NCBI RefSeq assembly: GCF_003545875.1
Contig: NZ_QHCS01000002.1
Span: 569,001 to 633,000, forward strand
DNA length: 64,000 nucleotides
Reading direction: 5' to 3'
Source of the DNA: Leptospira stimsonii
GTDB lineage: Bacteria; Spirochaetota; Leptospiria; Leptospirales; Leptospiraceae
Made by a program: the position numbers and the translations under genes. The stretch's first letter is position 1. Every line of letters begins with the position of its first letter. The notes under the pieces were generated by a model. The model ran no database searches and was not told where the DNA came from. It saw nothing but the letters and a program-made list of their open reading frames with translations. Below, piece by piece: positions 16,728-28,652 of the stretch.

Positions 16728-16885
16728 GCCTGTCCCAAAACCTAGAATGTGGGAACTCTAACATAAATAGAAGCAACCAATGAAGTCAAAAAAGTGAATT
16801 TGACTCCATTTTGTGGGATCTCATACTTTCTAATTAGAATTTTCTAAAGGAAGATCCTTCTGACCTTAGGGGTTTTGGGACAGGC
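16728..16885. mobile_element. MITE-like element A with 15-bp terminal inverted repeats
   Basis: GCCTGTCCCAAAACC at 16728-16742 is perfectly inverted at 16871-16885. The 158-bp interior has no ORF but contains GTGGGAACTCTAACA and the near-palindrome TTAGAATTTTCTAA. It ends 3 bases from the stop codon of the lipoprotein gene at 16889. The end sequence is like those of some bacterial insertion sequences, so this is probably a non-autonomous derivative. A target-site duplication is not clear. It is the main content of the 16536-16888 gap. Confidence 0.75.
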
Positions 16886-16888
16886 ACT

Positions 16889-17917
16889 TTATTTAAAGAC
16901 CGTAAATTGAAAAAAATTGTCGTCGTTGGGGTCCAGGGCATAGCCAGTCGTGATGCTATCCACCCTATAATTGCCCGACTGCGCAGTCATTGGAATGTTC
17001 GGGAACGTTGCATTCATTTCCAAAGACCAAAATTCTTTTTCTTGCGCTTTTGCTGAAATCACACTTGGGCCTGGACATTCCATTACGAAATATCCGTAGC
17101 TGTGTAAGTTGTTGTTATAGATTTCGTAGTAAGAAAGATCGGAATAAAAATAATCAAGGATATCTTGTTTGAACACATCTTGGAGTTCGTCCGACATTTG
17201 TTGAACTGCAGTCACGGTACAACGATTCTTTCCATTGATCATGTTGCAATTCTCCGTAATGGAAGAAGCGGAACCTTTGGTTCCGGAAAAATTAGTATGA
17301 AACTGCCAAGTTACCGGAAGAATTTCAGTTCCGTCGGAAGCTCTCGCAAAATTCGACGCCGTTGCCGAATAGGTGAAAAAGGAAGCGAAATCGCCAGGAT
17401 CATCCGATTCAAATCTTGCCGTTTTTGCATCCGACATTGTAAAATTCCCGGGGACTTGAATTCCCTTTCGAAAAACTTGAATATTTCCAGCGTTTACGTT
17501 TTGCGTAAATTTAACCTCAAGGATCAATCGAGTGGTAGGGAGAATTCTTTGTATCTGAACGTTCCCATTGTATCCATTGACTCCGCAGGAATTATCAAAC
17601 GATTTGAGTCCTAAATCCGCCCAGTCTAAGAAATAGGTAGAAGCATTTTTAGGAGAAAGGGAAGCGATCTCTGCGGGTAAAACAATCTCAGGAATTTCGG
17701 GAATCGGTTTCAGATTGCCTTCTCTGGCTTTAGGCGTCTCGGGAGGATTGCTCGCCAAAATTCCGATTAAAAAGAATTCATTCTTATCCTTATCGGTTCC
17801 GTTCGCTCCCTTAGGGTTACAGCCGTGGACGAACATCACGAGAATCAGAATTGGAATTAAAAAGTTGTCTCTTTTTCGTCGCTGAAGCAATGGAATCACC
17901 TCGCTTTCAGGCAACAA
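16889..17917 (-). CDS. Putative lipoprotein, paralogue of the protein at 18340
   Basis: A 342-residue protein of unknown role. A basic N-terminus and hydrophobic stretch (NFLIPILILVMFVHGCN) end in a Cys near residue 33 that fits a spirochaetal lipobox, so lipidation is likely. It shares block order with the next gene: PPETPKA versus PPETPDL, SLSPKNASTYFLDWADLG versus SVSPNIDSTYSLDFQDAG, RILPTTRLILEVKF versus RIVPTTKLVIEVKF, and DAKTARFES versus DPKTARFES. The tail differs. An Ig-like adhesin or surface fold is possible but not shown. Element A abuts its 3' end. Confidence 0.75.
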   Translation of the reverse strand: MLPESEVIPLLQRRKRDNFLIPILILVMFVHGCNPKGANGTDKDKNEFFLIGILASNPPETPKAREGNLKPIPEIPEIVLPAEIASLSPKNASTYFLDWADLGLKSFDNSCGVNGYNGNVQIQRILPTTRLILEVKFTQNVNAGNIQVFRKGIQVPGNFTMSDAKTARFESDDPGDFASFFTYSATASNFARASDGTEILPVTWQFHTNFSGTKGSASSITENCNMINGKNRCTVTAVQQMSDELQDVFKQDILDYFYSDLSYYEIYNNNLHSYGYFVMECPGPSVISAKAQEKEFWSLEMNATFPNIPMTAQSGNYRVDSITTGYALDPNDDNFFQFTVFK

Positions 17918-18222
17918 AAGAAAAGGGATCTTACAATTACAATTTGATCCTTTTGTTCCAATTTAAAGTGTGTTTACTCCCGTTTTGATTTAGAATTTGG
18001 GATGCGCAGTAACGAGTTTTAGAATTGAGAGTTAAGTATATTACGAAAATATTAACTATTTCTTAAATGCGATAAACGGACCGGTTTTAGTAAATCCGAG
18101 ATCGACGATCTCTGTTCGGACCGTTTAACTTTCCACTTTAGGAGATGATTGGAAAGAAGGTAACCTGATTCGGTAGGACATGTTTCTTTTTCAAAGGGTG
18201 TTGATTTTTCAATCGCGTTCTC

Positions 18223-18258
18223 CTTTTGATATCGAACCTCTCGGATCGATATCAAAAG
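18223..18258. promoter_or_regulatory. 13-bp perfect inverted repeat between the lipoprotein paralogues
   Basis: CTTTTGATATCGA (18223-18235) is inverted exactly at 18246-18258 around a 10-base loop. It lies downstream of the 18340 gene and upstream of the 16889 gene. There is no T-run on either side, so it may be an operator or an RNA hairpin rather than a simple terminator. Nothing else stands out in the 17918-18339 gap. Confidence 0.5.
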
Positions 18259-18339
18259 AAAACAGGAGAGCTGATTTCTTTTGAGTTTGGTGCTGAAAAG
18301 AAGTTTCTTATTTTTCAGATCATGAATCGCTTTTAGAGC

Positions 18340-19458
18340 CTATTCGGATTGATTGTCCCCGAGGATTTTCAAGCTCGGTTTCTGAATTCCTTTTTTGAAT
18401 TTCGAACCGTTCGAGAAAAAATTCGAAATCGCTTGCTTCGAAGTTCCAGTTTGACTTTTGGAGAGTAGGTTGGCTCCATCCAAAGGCCTCTGAAAAATAT
18501 CGTATTGCTCTATACTGTTGATAATGAAGGGATCGGACGCCGCAATCATATAACTTTCCAGAGTAAATTCTCCCAAGGGAGGTTTTTCCGGAATGTTCGC
18601 AAACGTAACGTTCATCTCTAAAAGCCAAAATTCATTCTTAAATTCTTTTTCGCTAAACGCCTTTTCATCGCATTCGATATACCCATATCCGTAGTAATTA
18701 ATATCGTCGTCGCGAAAACCTAGATGATAATAAAAAAACCAAGCTCCCTCATCCTTCACAAAATCTTGGAATCCGTCACTTCCTTTGATCCTAGATTGCA
18801 CTGTGCACTGATTGTTTCCATTTTGCAAGACGCAGGCTTCCGTTGGTTTGAAATCCTGATCCAATGGATCGCTTAAGTTGGTATGAAAATTCCAGGTATA
18901 AGGTGGAACGGTGTTCCCGCCTACAGTCAGAAATTCGGAGGCCGTCACGAAATAGTCGAGAGTTTTGTGTGTGTGAGCTGAATCAAGTGATTCGAACCTA
19001 GCCGTTTTTGGATCTGGGTAGGTAAGTTTTCCCGGAACTTCCGTGCCCAACCATCGTAAACTTATCTTTCCTCCGGTGACTTTTTCTAAAAATTTCACTT
19101 CTATTACTAACTTCGTTGTTGGTACGATTCTTCTAAGTTTCGGTTCGGGCTGACCTATGATACCCTCTCCGTCATAAAAACAACTGCCGCCGAAATCCAC
19201 AAATCCGGCGTCTTGGAAATCTAAAGAGTAAGTGCTGTCTATATTCGGGCTTACCGATACGATTTTGTTCGGAAGAATCAGATCGGGAGTTTCTGGAGGT
19301 TTGTTTTCATTCCCATGGTTTTCAGAATTTCCGGAAAGAAAAGGTAATATAAAACTCGGTTCTACTTTGTCCTTCGGTTTGTCCAAATTACAAGATGCCA
19401 TAAAAATAACGATGCACGCGGAAAGGATACGATCATTCAGGAGATTCCTTTTTTTAAT
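18340..19458 (-). CDS. Putative lipoprotein, paralogue of the protein at 16889
   Basis: The first ATG (19401) lies inside the signal peptide: it would begin MASCNL, leaving the lipobox Cys at residue 4. The frame is open upstream and encodes KKRNLLNDRILSACIVIFMA just before SC, a complete lipoprotein signal. The only start-like codon that would include it is ATT at 19458, giving 372 residues; a CTG further in is less suitable. The mature part matches the 16889 protein in its first 200 residues. The C-terminal 60 residues are unique. Either a rare ATT start is used or the start codon has been lost; the rest of the frame is intact. Function unknown; probably surface or outer-membrane. Confidence 0.7.
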   Translation of the reverse strand: MKKRNLLNDRILSACIVIFMASCNLDKPKDKVEPSFILPFLSGNSENHGNENKPPETPDLILPNKIVSVSPNIDSTYSLDFQDAGFVDFGGSCFYDGEGIIGQPEPKLRRIVPTTKLVIEVKFLEKVTGGKISLRWLGTEVPGKLTYPDPKTARFESLDSAHTHKTLDYFVTASEFLTVGGNTVPPYTWNFHTNLSDPLDQDFKPTEACVLQNGNNQCTVQSRIKGSDGFQDFVKDEGAWFFYYHLGFRDDDINYYGYGYIECDEKAFSEKEFKNEFWLLEMNVTFANIPEKPPLGEFTLESYMIAASDPFIINSIEQYDIFQRPLDGANLLSKSQTGTSKQAISNFFSNGSKFKKGIQKPSLKILGDNQSE

Positions 19459-19699
19459 TGATGAACTCTTTCGGTCGGTTCAATGCCGAGCCCAAAAAAA
19501 ATCACTTTCATTGTTAAAAACAAGTCGTTGGAGCTGATTTTCATGGAAGGAAGCTTTTTTATTCCCTTTTTACGATCGTTTGTTTCGTATAAAGATTTCA
19601 AAACTGAAATTGAAGAATTATAATTCTTGAATATTATAGTAAGAGTGCTTTGAGAGAATAGGTCCGGGTCAGTTTATAAAAAAATGGATTTTTCGTAAG

Positions 19700-19838
19700 A
19701 ACTAAAATGTGGGAACTCTAACAAAAACAAATCGAATGGGAACGCTAAGGAATCGTCGGAGTTGACGCGATCGGTAGGAGCATAGATATATTAGAATTTT
19801 CTAAAGGATGAGATTTTGTCCTTTTAGGTTTTTTAAGG
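19700..19838. mobile_element. Degenerate MITE-like copy B
   Basis: This shares the left block (AATGTGGGAACTCTAACA) and the right block (ATTAGAATTTTCTAAAGGA, 19 bases identical) with element A, in the same order and at similar spacing. The outer 15-bp inverted ends are eroded: TTTTAGGTTTTTTAAGG stands where A has TTAGGGGTTTTGGGACAGG. It lies in the 460-base gap between the 18340 lipoprotein gene and pgk, so A and B bracket the lipoprotein pair. Confidence 0.6.
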
Positions 19839-19922
19839 AGGTGATAGATTTTGTTTTGTGAAGATAGGGAAAGAATCAAGGAAAGCCGGGTTATTTTTTT
19901 CCCGGCTTGTTTCGAATGTTAC

Positions 19923-21113
<1,191 letters not shown>

Positions 21114-21116
21114 GAA

Positions 21117-22151
<1,035 letters not shown>

Positions 22152-22268
22152 TCAAGATCTCCCGGTTCCGACAAATGTCGAATGGGAGAATTTTTAAGAT
22201 TTGATTACAGTATTTTCCCGGAACATTCTCTTGAAAATCCGTTTTTTCCGGCGAAAACGAAGGGAATT

Positions 22269-22673
22269 TTAAAAATAGGCGTCGAAAATTTCTTGGAGCA
22301 TCGCGTCCGTCAGAGGTTTGGTCTTAAAGTCCGCGAGAATTCCGAATTCGTTCGCCTTGGTTCGGTCGTCGGGATTGTCCGAGGTCGTGAGCATCACGAC
22401 GATGATTTTTCCCTGATGTTCTTTCGGAAGCGTTTTGTATTCTTCCAAAAATTCCCAGCCATTCATTCCGGGCATATTGATATCCAGAAAGATGAGATCG
22501 GGACGAGGGTCGTTGGTAGTCGCTCGATTTCGGAGATATTGGAGTGCGCCTTCTCCGGATTGTTTCGAGATCACTTGATCCGCAAAGTTCCCTTTTCGAA
22601 TCACCCGTTCGTGGACGAAGTTATCGGCCTGATTGTCGTCGATGAGGAGAATGCAGTGAACTTTTGGATTCAT
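22269..22673 (-). CDS. Single-domain response regulator (Rcp1-like)
   Basis: Stand-alone 134-residue receiver. It has the acidic pair LIDDN, phospho-acceptor Asp in [12 protein letters not shown], the Thr in VVMLTTS and the Lys in KTKPL. The longer loop after beta-3 and the [12 protein letters not shown] segment resemble the Rcp1 class of regulators that work with PAS/phytochrome-type kinases. It overlaps the PAS kinase at 22670 by 4 bases (ATGA) and probably accepts its phosphate. There is no output domain, so it must signal by protein contact or a relay. Confidence 0.9.
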   Translation of the reverse strand: MNPKVHCILLIDDNQADNFVHERVIRKGNFADQVISKQSGEGALQYLRNRATTNDPRPDLIFLDINMPGMNGWEFLEEYKTLPKEHQGKIIVVMLTTSDNPDDRTKANEFGILADFKTKPLTDAMLQEIFDAYF

Positions 22674-24121
22674 ATCGTTAGATTGGGAATTGTAAAATGA
22701 AAGGTGCTTCCGAGTTTCGGAGTCGATTCGATCCAGATCTTACCGCCGTGTAATTCGACGATTTTTTTGCAATTGGCAAGACCGATTCCATAACCCTCGT
22801 ATTCGGATTCGAGATGAAGCCTTTGGAAAATATAAAAAATTCGATCGAAGTGTTTGGAGTCGATTCCGATACCGTTGTCCTGAATCGAAAATTGCCAGAG
22901 ATCTCCCTCCTGTTGGGATCGAATCCGAATTTCCGGGAAAACATCCCGATTCTTAAATTTGATCGCGTTCGCGATGAGATTTTGGAGGAGTTGTCTGAAT
23001 TCCACTTCGTAAACCTTGAGAGAGGGAAGCGGATTGAGGATGATCTTCGTTTCGGATTGAAGAATCAAACTTTCGAGATCGGCGAGAACTTCTTCCATCA
23101 AGACGTTGATGTCCACGTAGACGAGCTTTCTCTCTCTTCCGATTCTCGAATACATGAGAAGGGCTTTTACGAGCGCGCTCATTCTTTTGGTAGCGAGGTC
23201 GATCGTTTTGAGGTGGCCGTGCGCGATGTCGTCTAACGTTTTAACGTAATCTTCCCGTAGAATCTGAATATAATTCGAAACCGTCCGAAGCGGTTCTTGG
23301 AGATCGTGGGAGGCGAGATAGGCGAACTGTTCGAGTTCCTTGTTCCTTGCTTCGAGTTCGTTTTTACGAATGATCGTCCATTCTTGAATCTTACGTTCGG
23401 TGATATCGATGATGGAAGCGAGAACCATCGGGCCTTCATCCGTCTCGATCGGATTGAGTCCGATTTCGACTTGGATTTCGGTGCCGTCCTTTCTCAGAGC
23501 GAAAAGATCCCTTCCGGCGCCCATGGAACGAACGGAAGGTTCGGAGAAGAATCGAGCCCTGTGGTCCGGGTGCTCGTTTCGAAAACGATTCGGGAGAAGA
23601 ATTTCGAGTTTTTGTCCGATCAAATCCTCTCTGTTATATCCGAAGAGTTTTTCGGTTTGATCGTTGACTAAGGAGATTTTTCCTTCTCGGTTCACGAGGA
23701 TCATCGCATTGGGAGCCGATTCGACGACGAGACGAAATCGTTCTTCCGCTTTTTTACGCTCGGTGATATCGATGATGGACGCAAGAACTAGGGTTCCGTC
23801 CGCGGTGGGAACTGGATTGAGTCCGATTTCAATCGGGAATTCGGCTCCATTCTTTTTCAAACCGAAAAGATCCCTCCCGGCTCCCATCGGCCGTACTTGA
23901 GGAGAATCAAAAAAAGAATTTCTAAAATCCGGATGACGACTTCTGTAACGGGAAGGAATCAGTTCCTCTACGATTTGTCCAATGAGTTCGGTCTTGAGAT
24001 AACCGAAGAGTTTTTCCGTTTGTGCGTTGATATATACGATCTTTCCTTCTTTGTTTACGAGAAGAATCGCGTTCGGAGTGGATTCTACCATCAACTGAAA
24101 TGTAAGTTCGGAGAGTTTCAT
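22670..24121 (-). CDS. Tandem-PAS sensor histidine kinase
   Basis: Soluble 483-residue kinase. Two nearly duplicate PAS/PAC units (about 5-125 and 127-250) share [24 protein letters not shown] and [12 protein letters not shown], a sign of recent internal duplication. The HisKA box is [17 protein letters not shown] with His near 270, the type found with Rcp1-like regulators. N ([14 protein letters not shown]), G1 (DNGIGID) and G2 ([11 protein letters not shown]) boxes complete the ATPase. The signal is unknown; there are no membrane segments. Confidence 0.9.
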   Translation of the reverse strand: MKLSELTFQLMVESTPNAILLVNKEGKIVYINAQTEKLFGYLKTELIGQIVEELIPSRYRSRHPDFRNSFFDSPQVRPMGAGRDLFGLKKNGAEFPIEIGLNPVPTADGTLVLASIIDITERKKAEERFRLVVESAPNAMILVNREGKISLVNDQTEKLFGYNREDLIGQKLEILLPNRFRNEHPDHRARFFSEPSVRSMGAGRDLFALRKDGTEIQVEIGLNPIETDEGPMVLASIIDITERKIQEWTIIRKNELEARNKELEQFAYLASHDLQEPLRTVSNYIQILREDYVKTLDDIAHGHLKTIDLATKRMSALVKALLMYSRIGRERKLVYVDINVLMEEVLADLESLILQSETKIILNPLPSLKVYEVEFRQLLQNLIANAIKFKNRDVFPEIRIRSQQEGDLWQFSIQDNGIGIDSKHFDRIFYIFQRLHLESEYEGYGIGLANCKKIVELHGGKIWIESTPKLGSTFHFTIPNLTI

Positions 24122-24669
24122 CTTTGTTGAGATTAGAAAGAGAAATACGATCGGATTCGTTCAGAATATTACATTGAATGAGAAAGAAAGCAAGACACAA
24201 ATCAAAATACGGTAAGAATTCTTTCGTAAGGAAGGACAAAAACGGGGAACATAAGAAATTTCCAAAGCGAAATTCGGAATTCGATCGGAAAATATATTCA
24301 AAAATTCTACATTAGAATTTAAAGTTTCTGCTCATTCTTTTTTTTCCTTCTTTCTTTCAAAAAGGAATTTCAAGGGAACGTCTCGGAAATAGGGTCTCCT
24401 ATTGGTTCCAAGAGAAAATTTCGAAATTACGATTCTTAAAAAAATGAGAAGAAACTTAGATTTGAAAGGATGAACACGAGCGAACGAGACGGGTGTTCTT
24501 TGCTAACAAATCGACCTCCCGAATACGAAATGATTCAATTCCGGTAAAAAGATGCGAAGAATTAGAAATAAATTGATTCCCGAAAAATCCGACGGTTTAT
24601 CGAATCGAAAGAGGAAAAGTCCGCCGAGAAGAAAGTTGAAAGTTCGTTTTTTCTTTTGGAATTATTGAT
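24122..24669. other. Intergenic region with no visible feature
   Basis: About 550 A/T-rich bases between the PAS kinase start and the signal-peptidase-like gene end. I see no convincing ORF, RNA gene or strong hairpin. The promoter of the kinase-regulator pair should lie near 24130-24250. Confidence 0.5.
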
Positions 24670-25230
24670 TTAGAAGGCTTTTCCAAGGATATTCTCGATT
24701 CGGACCGGTCCGAAATCTCTCGAATCGGAACAAGAATCTCGATTGTCGCAGAGGAGAAAGTAATCCCTGTCTTTGAGAAGGAGAGGCTCCGAATTGTCTC
24801 TTGCCGAAAAACTCGGAGGGAAAGGACCGCGTTTGTCTTCGAACTGAAGGGTAAAACCCGAACCGGAACCAAGATTCTCCTCGGGATTGTTGTTTCTAAA
24901 GAAGACTTTATTCTTCATTTGCACCGTTTCACCGGGCTTTCCTGCGATTCTTGAAAAGAGAACTTTGCCTTCTTGGGAAGGGTGTTTTACGAGAACCAAG
25001 TCTCCGAGATAGAGATTGGAACGGTCCACAAAACGCGAAAAATAGATTCGAGTTCCGGGAGAATAACCGGGGAGCATATCTCGGTTCTCCAAAACAAAAG
25101 GAAAGAAAAGGAAGAATCGAATGAGGAAAGCGATAGCGGCTCCGATGAGAAGTCCGATCCCCGCTTGTTTGAGGAGGGATTTTATTTTTTCTCTTCTTTC
25201 TTTTTCCTGGTTGGAAGAACTGCGGCTCAT
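24670..25230 (-). CDS. Signal peptidase I homologue lacking the Ser-Lys dyad
   Basis: An S26-family protein of 186 residues with an N-terminal cytoplasmic stretch, one membrane helix (about 24-47) and a periplasmic domain. The late box is well kept ([18 protein letters not shown] matches GDNRDNS-D-SR-FG-V). However, the nucleophile box, normally SGSM-x-PTL, reads ENRDMLPGY, with Asp51 where Ser should be. The general-base Lys box, normally KRV-x-G-x-PGD, reads [11 protein letters not shown], with Ser93 in place of Lys. Both catalytic residues are therefore gone while the fold markers stay. This implies a non-peptidase role or different chemistry. It is divergent from the carbonic-anhydrase-like gene. 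Confidence 0.85.
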   Translation of the reverse strand: MSRSSSNQEKERREKIKSLLKQAGIGLLIGAAIAFLIRFFLFFPFVLENRDMLPGYSPGTRIYFSRFVDRSNLYLGDLVLVKHPSQEGKVLFSRIAGKPGETVQMKNKVFFRNNNPEENLGSGSGFTLQFEDKRGPFPPSFSARDNSEPLLLKDRDYFLLCDNRDSCSDSRDFGPVRIENILGKAF

Positions 25231-25344
25231 GCGTGCATTCTTTTCTCGCGGAGAATAGGGTCAAAAGAAAATCTTTTTTTTAGACTTGTTTTGAAGACTC
25301 CGGAGGAAAGTTCTGGAAAGGGAAATGAAAGCGAGGGAAGGGCG

Positions 25345-25887
25345 ATGAAGTCAAACTATCAGATCTTAGAATACATGGGAAAAAAACCGCAGATCCATGA
25401 ATCCGTTTTTTTGGCGCCGGGTTCCCAAGTAGTCGGGGACGTTGTGATAGGAAAGAATTCTTCGATTTGGTTTCAGACATTGGTGAGAGGGGATGTAAAT
25501 TATATTCGGATCGGAGAGAATGTAAACATCCAAGATCTCACAGTGATTCACGTGGCAAGAGACGTTTATCCTGTCGAAATCGGAAATAACGTTTCGATCG
25601 GTCATCGGGCCACGATTCACGGATGCAAATTGAAAGACAATTCCTTCGTGGGGATGTGCGCGACATTGATGGACGACGTCGAGGTCGGCGAGTTTGCTTT
25701 TATCGGCGCGGGTGCGCTTGTGACTCCGGGAAAGAAAATTCCTCCGGGGGTTTTGGTGATGGGTTCTCCGGGAAAGATCATTCGAGATATAACCGAAAAG
25801 GAGAGAGAGATCATAACGAGAACCACGGGGAATTATATAAAATACAAAGAGAACTATCTTCAAGATCCGTTTTATTCTCGAAGTTAA
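25345..25887 (+). CDS. Gamma-carbonic-anhydrase-like protein (YrdA/PaaY family)
   Basis: Left-handed beta-helix protein of 180 residues built from hexapeptide repeats ([32 protein letters not shown]). The three metal His are visible in [13 protein letters not shown]. The frame is open well upstream, but ATG 25345 follows a GAGGGAAGG ribosome site and gives the family start; the upstream part overlaps the divergent lepB-like gene. Members are trimeric, metal-binding, and only some have carbonic anhydrase activity; the substrate here is unknown. Confidence 0.88.
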   Translation: MKSNYQILEYMGKKPQIHESVFLAPGSQVVGDVVIGKNSSIWFQTLVRGDVNYIRIGENVNIQDLTVIHVARDVYPVEIGNNVSIGHRATIHGCKLKDNSFVGMCATLMDDVEVGEFAFIGAGALVTPGKKIPPGVLVMGSPGKIIRDITEKEREIITRTTGNYIKYKENYLQDPFYSRS

Positions 25888-25908
25888 AAAGAAGGGAAAG
25901 GAAAAAGG

Positions 25909-26436
25909 ATGAGAACCTTTGAAAAGGAAGACTCCATAACCATAGAAGGAACCCTTGTCGGAACTCCTACGCTCCCCCGTGAAATTCGCGCGCCCCTCCC
26001 TCGTTGGGTGGAGGAGGTGGGCTGGTGGGAAGAAACCGCCGGACATCCCTTTAACACAGGAAACTCATTCTTTCAAGAAGAATTCTTCAGAAAAACCCTC
26101 GTCGGAACTCCTACGCTCCCCCGTGAAATTCGCGCGCCCCACCCTCGTTGGGTGGAGGAGGCGGGCTGGTGGGAAGAAACCGCCGGACATCCCTTTAACA
26201 CAGGAAACTCATTCTTTCAAGAAGAATTCTTCAGCAAAAACCTTGTCGGAACTCCTACGCTCCCCTGTGAAATTCGCGCGCCCCACCCTCGTTGGGTGGA
26301 GGAGGCGGGCTGGTGGGAAGAAACCGCCGGACATCCCTTTAACACAGGAAACTCATTCTTTCAAGAAGAATTCTTCAGAAAAACCCTCGTCGGAACTCCT
26401 ACAAAACCTTCTCCAAAAGAAAGGAATCGTCTATGA
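25909..26436 (+). CDS. ORF made of three 48-residue repeats, coupled to the next gene; may not encode a stable protein
   Basis: The frame begins at ATG 25909 behind a strong AAGGAAAAAGG ribosome site, runs through the whole 3 x 144 bp array without a stop and ends in ATGA overlapping the start of the GAPDH-like gene. Each 48-residue unit includes [18 protein letters not shown] and [16 protein letters not shown] second frame (from 25955) is also open through the array because 144 is divisible by 3. The composition does not resemble a known domain, and the same DNA element occurs without an ORF near 6.9 kb, so it may be a repeat that merely stays open. Its placement still allows translational coupling. 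Confidence 0.35.
   Translation: MRTFEKEDSITIEGTLVGTPTLPREIRAPLPRWVEEVGWWEETAGHPFNTGNSFFQEEFFRKTLVGTPTLPREIRAPHPRWVEEAGWWEETAGHPFNTGNSFFQEEFFSKNLVGTPTLPCEIRAPHPRWVEEAGWWEETAGHPFNTGNSFFQEEFFRKTLVGTPTKPSPKERNRL
25957..26403 (+). repeat. Tandem array of a 144-bp element (3 full copies plus 15 bases)
   Basis: Units begin with GTCGGAACTCCTACGCTCCC at 25957, 26101 and 26245, and a fourth copy starts at 26389 and breaks off after GTCGGAACTCCTACA. Spacing is exactly 144 bases each time. Units 2 and 3 differ at few positions; unit 1 differs more (CCCCTCCC for CCCCACCC, GGAGGTGGG for GGAGGCGGG). Each unit contains a CCACCC-TCGTT-GGGTGG hairpin. The array lies between the carbonic-anhydrase-like gene and the type II GAPDH-like gene. 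Confidence 0.95.
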
Positions 26437-27503
26437 ATCCGAAACAACTTCCCGGAGTCTATGTCCGTGGAACGGGCGTTATAGGTTGGCCCCTCGCATC
26501 TCTCCTTTTGATTCTTCAGGAGAAACTCAAACAATTCCAAGTTTACATCGAACCCTTTCGAATGAAAGAATCCGAAATTCCAGCGATCCTTTCCCTTCTG
26601 GAAAAAGGGGCGTTCCTTGTTGAAACGCGCGACAACGAAGTCTCAAAATTCTTTCCGGATTTTATAAAAAAAGAGGAAGCTCTGCTTCGTTCTCGGGTTC
26701 TCTGCGATTGTTCTCCTCCCGGAGTGGCGGATTCGAGAATCGAAGAATATATTTCATCAGAATATTCTAATATTAGAATGTTTATTGCACAAGGAAGCGA
26801 ACATAGATTCGGTCCTCAGTTTATGTATCCTGATACGAGGGCATGTTTGGGAAAGGATCTTCCGAGAATGATTCATGTCGCGACTTGCAATACTCATACA
26901 CTCGCCGGATCACTTCGCTTATTAACGGAAGAATCACCTAAAGAATTGGAATCGATCCTAGAGGAAGCTGATTTTCTCGTCATTCGTCGAGACGCGGACA
27001 TGGCGAAGGACGATCCGCATGTCACCGGACCTCTTTTGGTAAAGCCCGAGGCGGATTGGGGAACACATCACAGTCGATTGTTAAACGAACTCTATTCTCA
27101 GATAGGAATCAAAGTCCCGGTGACTTCTTCTTCCGTAACGATCAACTCTCCGTATATGCACCTCGTTCGTTTTCGTTTTCGATTAAAGAAGAATCTAAAA
27201 AGAGAAATTGTCTTAAGAAGATTGCAAAACGATCCTTATCTTTCGACGACCAACTTGGTTTCCACAAACTCGATCTTTTCTTCGGGAAGGGATCGAGGTC
27301 TTTATGGAAGAATTTTTTCTCACGCGGTGATTCCTCTTGGCTCCTTGGAAATTTTAGAAAAGGAAATTCGAGGTTACGCCGCAACTCCGGGAGATTCCAA
27401 CGTCCACATTTCTACGATCTTCGCCGTTTTTCAGACTCTGGGAATCGAATTCGGACCGACCGCAGAATCCTTTCTCCAAAGCATCGTCCTTCAAGAAATC
27501 TAA
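26433..27503 (+). CDS. Type II (archaeal-type) glyceraldehyde-3-phosphate dehydrogenase-like protein
   Basis: A 356-residue oxidoreductase of the type II GAPDH/Asd fold. It has the Rossmann-like [15 protein letters not shown], the conserved DCSPPGVAD segment, the catalytic Cys in [17 protein letters not shown] (about residue 149), and [16 protein letters not shown] with the THHSRLL segment that aligns with the SHHG motif of archaeal enzymes. The type I enzyme (gap) is also present at 21117, so this one may have another cofactor, direction or substrate. The ATG overlaps the stop of the repeat ORF. Confidence 0.8.
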   Translation: MNPKQLPGVYVRGTGVIGWPLASLLLILQEKLKQFQVYIEPFRMKESEIPAILSLLEKGAFLVETRDNEVSKFFPDFIKKEEALLRSRVLCDCSPPGVADSRIEEYISSEYSNIRMFIAQGSEHRFGPQFMYPDTRACLGKDLPRMIHVATCNTHTLAGSLRLLTEESPKELESILEEADFLVIRRDADMAKDDPHVTGPLLVKPEADWGTHHSRLLNELYSQIGIKVPVTSSSVTINSPYMHLVRFRFRLKKNLKREIVLRRLQNDPYLSTTNLVSTNSIFSSGRDRGLYGRIFSHAVIPLGSLEILEKEIRGYAATPGDSNVHISTIFAVFQTLGIEFGPTAESFLQSIVLQEI

Positions 27504-27614
27504 GATTCTTCTTAGAAAAGTAGGAACTCACACATTTCCGCAAAACCGAGGTCGATCAAAAGTCCGTCCTTTTGTAAAAAGAATCCTCTGAAAAGGATTT
27601 TTTTACTTGAATCT

Positions 27615-27692
<78 letters not shown>

Positions 27693-27696
<4 letters not shown>

Positions 27697-28622
27697 AAGC
27701 TAAGAGTATTTTAGAAACGATCGGAAACACTCCCCACGTAAAAATCAACCGCTTGTACAACACAAAGAGTGAAATCTATGTAAAATTGGAAAGATCCAAC
27801 CCGGGCGGATCCATCAAAGATCGTATCGCACTTTCGATGATCGAGGACGCAGAAAAGTCCGGAAAACTCACGAAAGACAGTATCATCGTAGAACCGACTT
27901 CCGGAAATACGGGGATCGGACTCGCGCTCGTTGCGGCAGTTAAGGGATATAAACTTCTCTTGGTAATGCCGGAGTCGATGAGTATTGAAAGAAGAAGAAT
28001 CATGGCGGCCTACGGGGCCGAGTTCGAATTGACTCCGAGAGAGAAGGGAATGCCTGGTGCGATTGAAAAAGCAAAACAAATCGTAGCGGAAAACCCGAAA
28101 GCATGGATGCCACAGCAGTTTGAAAACGAAGCAAACATCAAAGTTCACGTTGAAACAACCGCACAGGAAATCGCTAAAGACTTTCCGGAAGGATTGGACT
28201 TTATCATCACCGGAGTAGGAACCGGAGGACATATCACAGGTGTCGCTCAAGTCTTAAAACAAAAGTTCCCAAAACTGAAAGTATTCGCAGTGGAACCGGA
28301 AGCTTCTCCTGTCATTTCCGGAGGAAAACCAGGACCACACCCGATTCAAGGAATCGGAGCGGGATTCATTCCTAAAAACCTTCACACGGATCTTTTGGAC
28401 GGAGTGATTCAAGTGAGCAAGGATGAAGCATTTCAATACGCACAAAGGGCCGCAAAAGAAGAAGGTCTCTTTATCGGCGTTTCATCCGGAGCTTCTCTCG
28501 CGGCGGTTGCTAAAAAACTTCCCGAAATTCCGGAAGGCTCTAAGGTTCTCACATTCTCTTACGATACGGGAGAAAGATATCTTTCGATCGAAGGTTTGTT
28601 CCCAGTTCCTGCGAACGCATAA
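27693..28622 (+). CDS. cysK: Cysteine synthase A
   Basis: PLP-dependent O-acetylserine sulphhydrylase, 309 residues. The PLP lysine is in [11 protein letters not shown] (about residue 41), the substrate-loop is PTSGNTGIG, the phosphate-binding glycines are [10 protein letters not shown] (about 177), and the late SSGAS motif is present. It makes cysteine from O-acetylserine and sulphide in the cytoplasm. It has a palindrome and short ORF upstream and a strong terminator after the stop, so it is probably a single-gene transcript. Confidence 0.95.
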
Positions 28623-28652
28623 GAATTATTGATCTACATTTTCTCCATTGGA

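Noticed and set aside
18052..18255. 67-codon minus-strand ORF between the lipoproteins
   Set aside because: It reads through the 13-bp inverted repeat, is basic and has no recognisable feature.
25955..26623. Second open frame through the 144-bp array and into the GAPDH-like gene
   Set aside because: It overlaps 190 bases of a clearly conserved gene and exists only because the repeat length is a multiple of 3.
27519..27560. GTAGGAACTCACAC as another copy of the short repeats
   Set aside because: Only about 10 bases match and no hairpin or flanking block follows.
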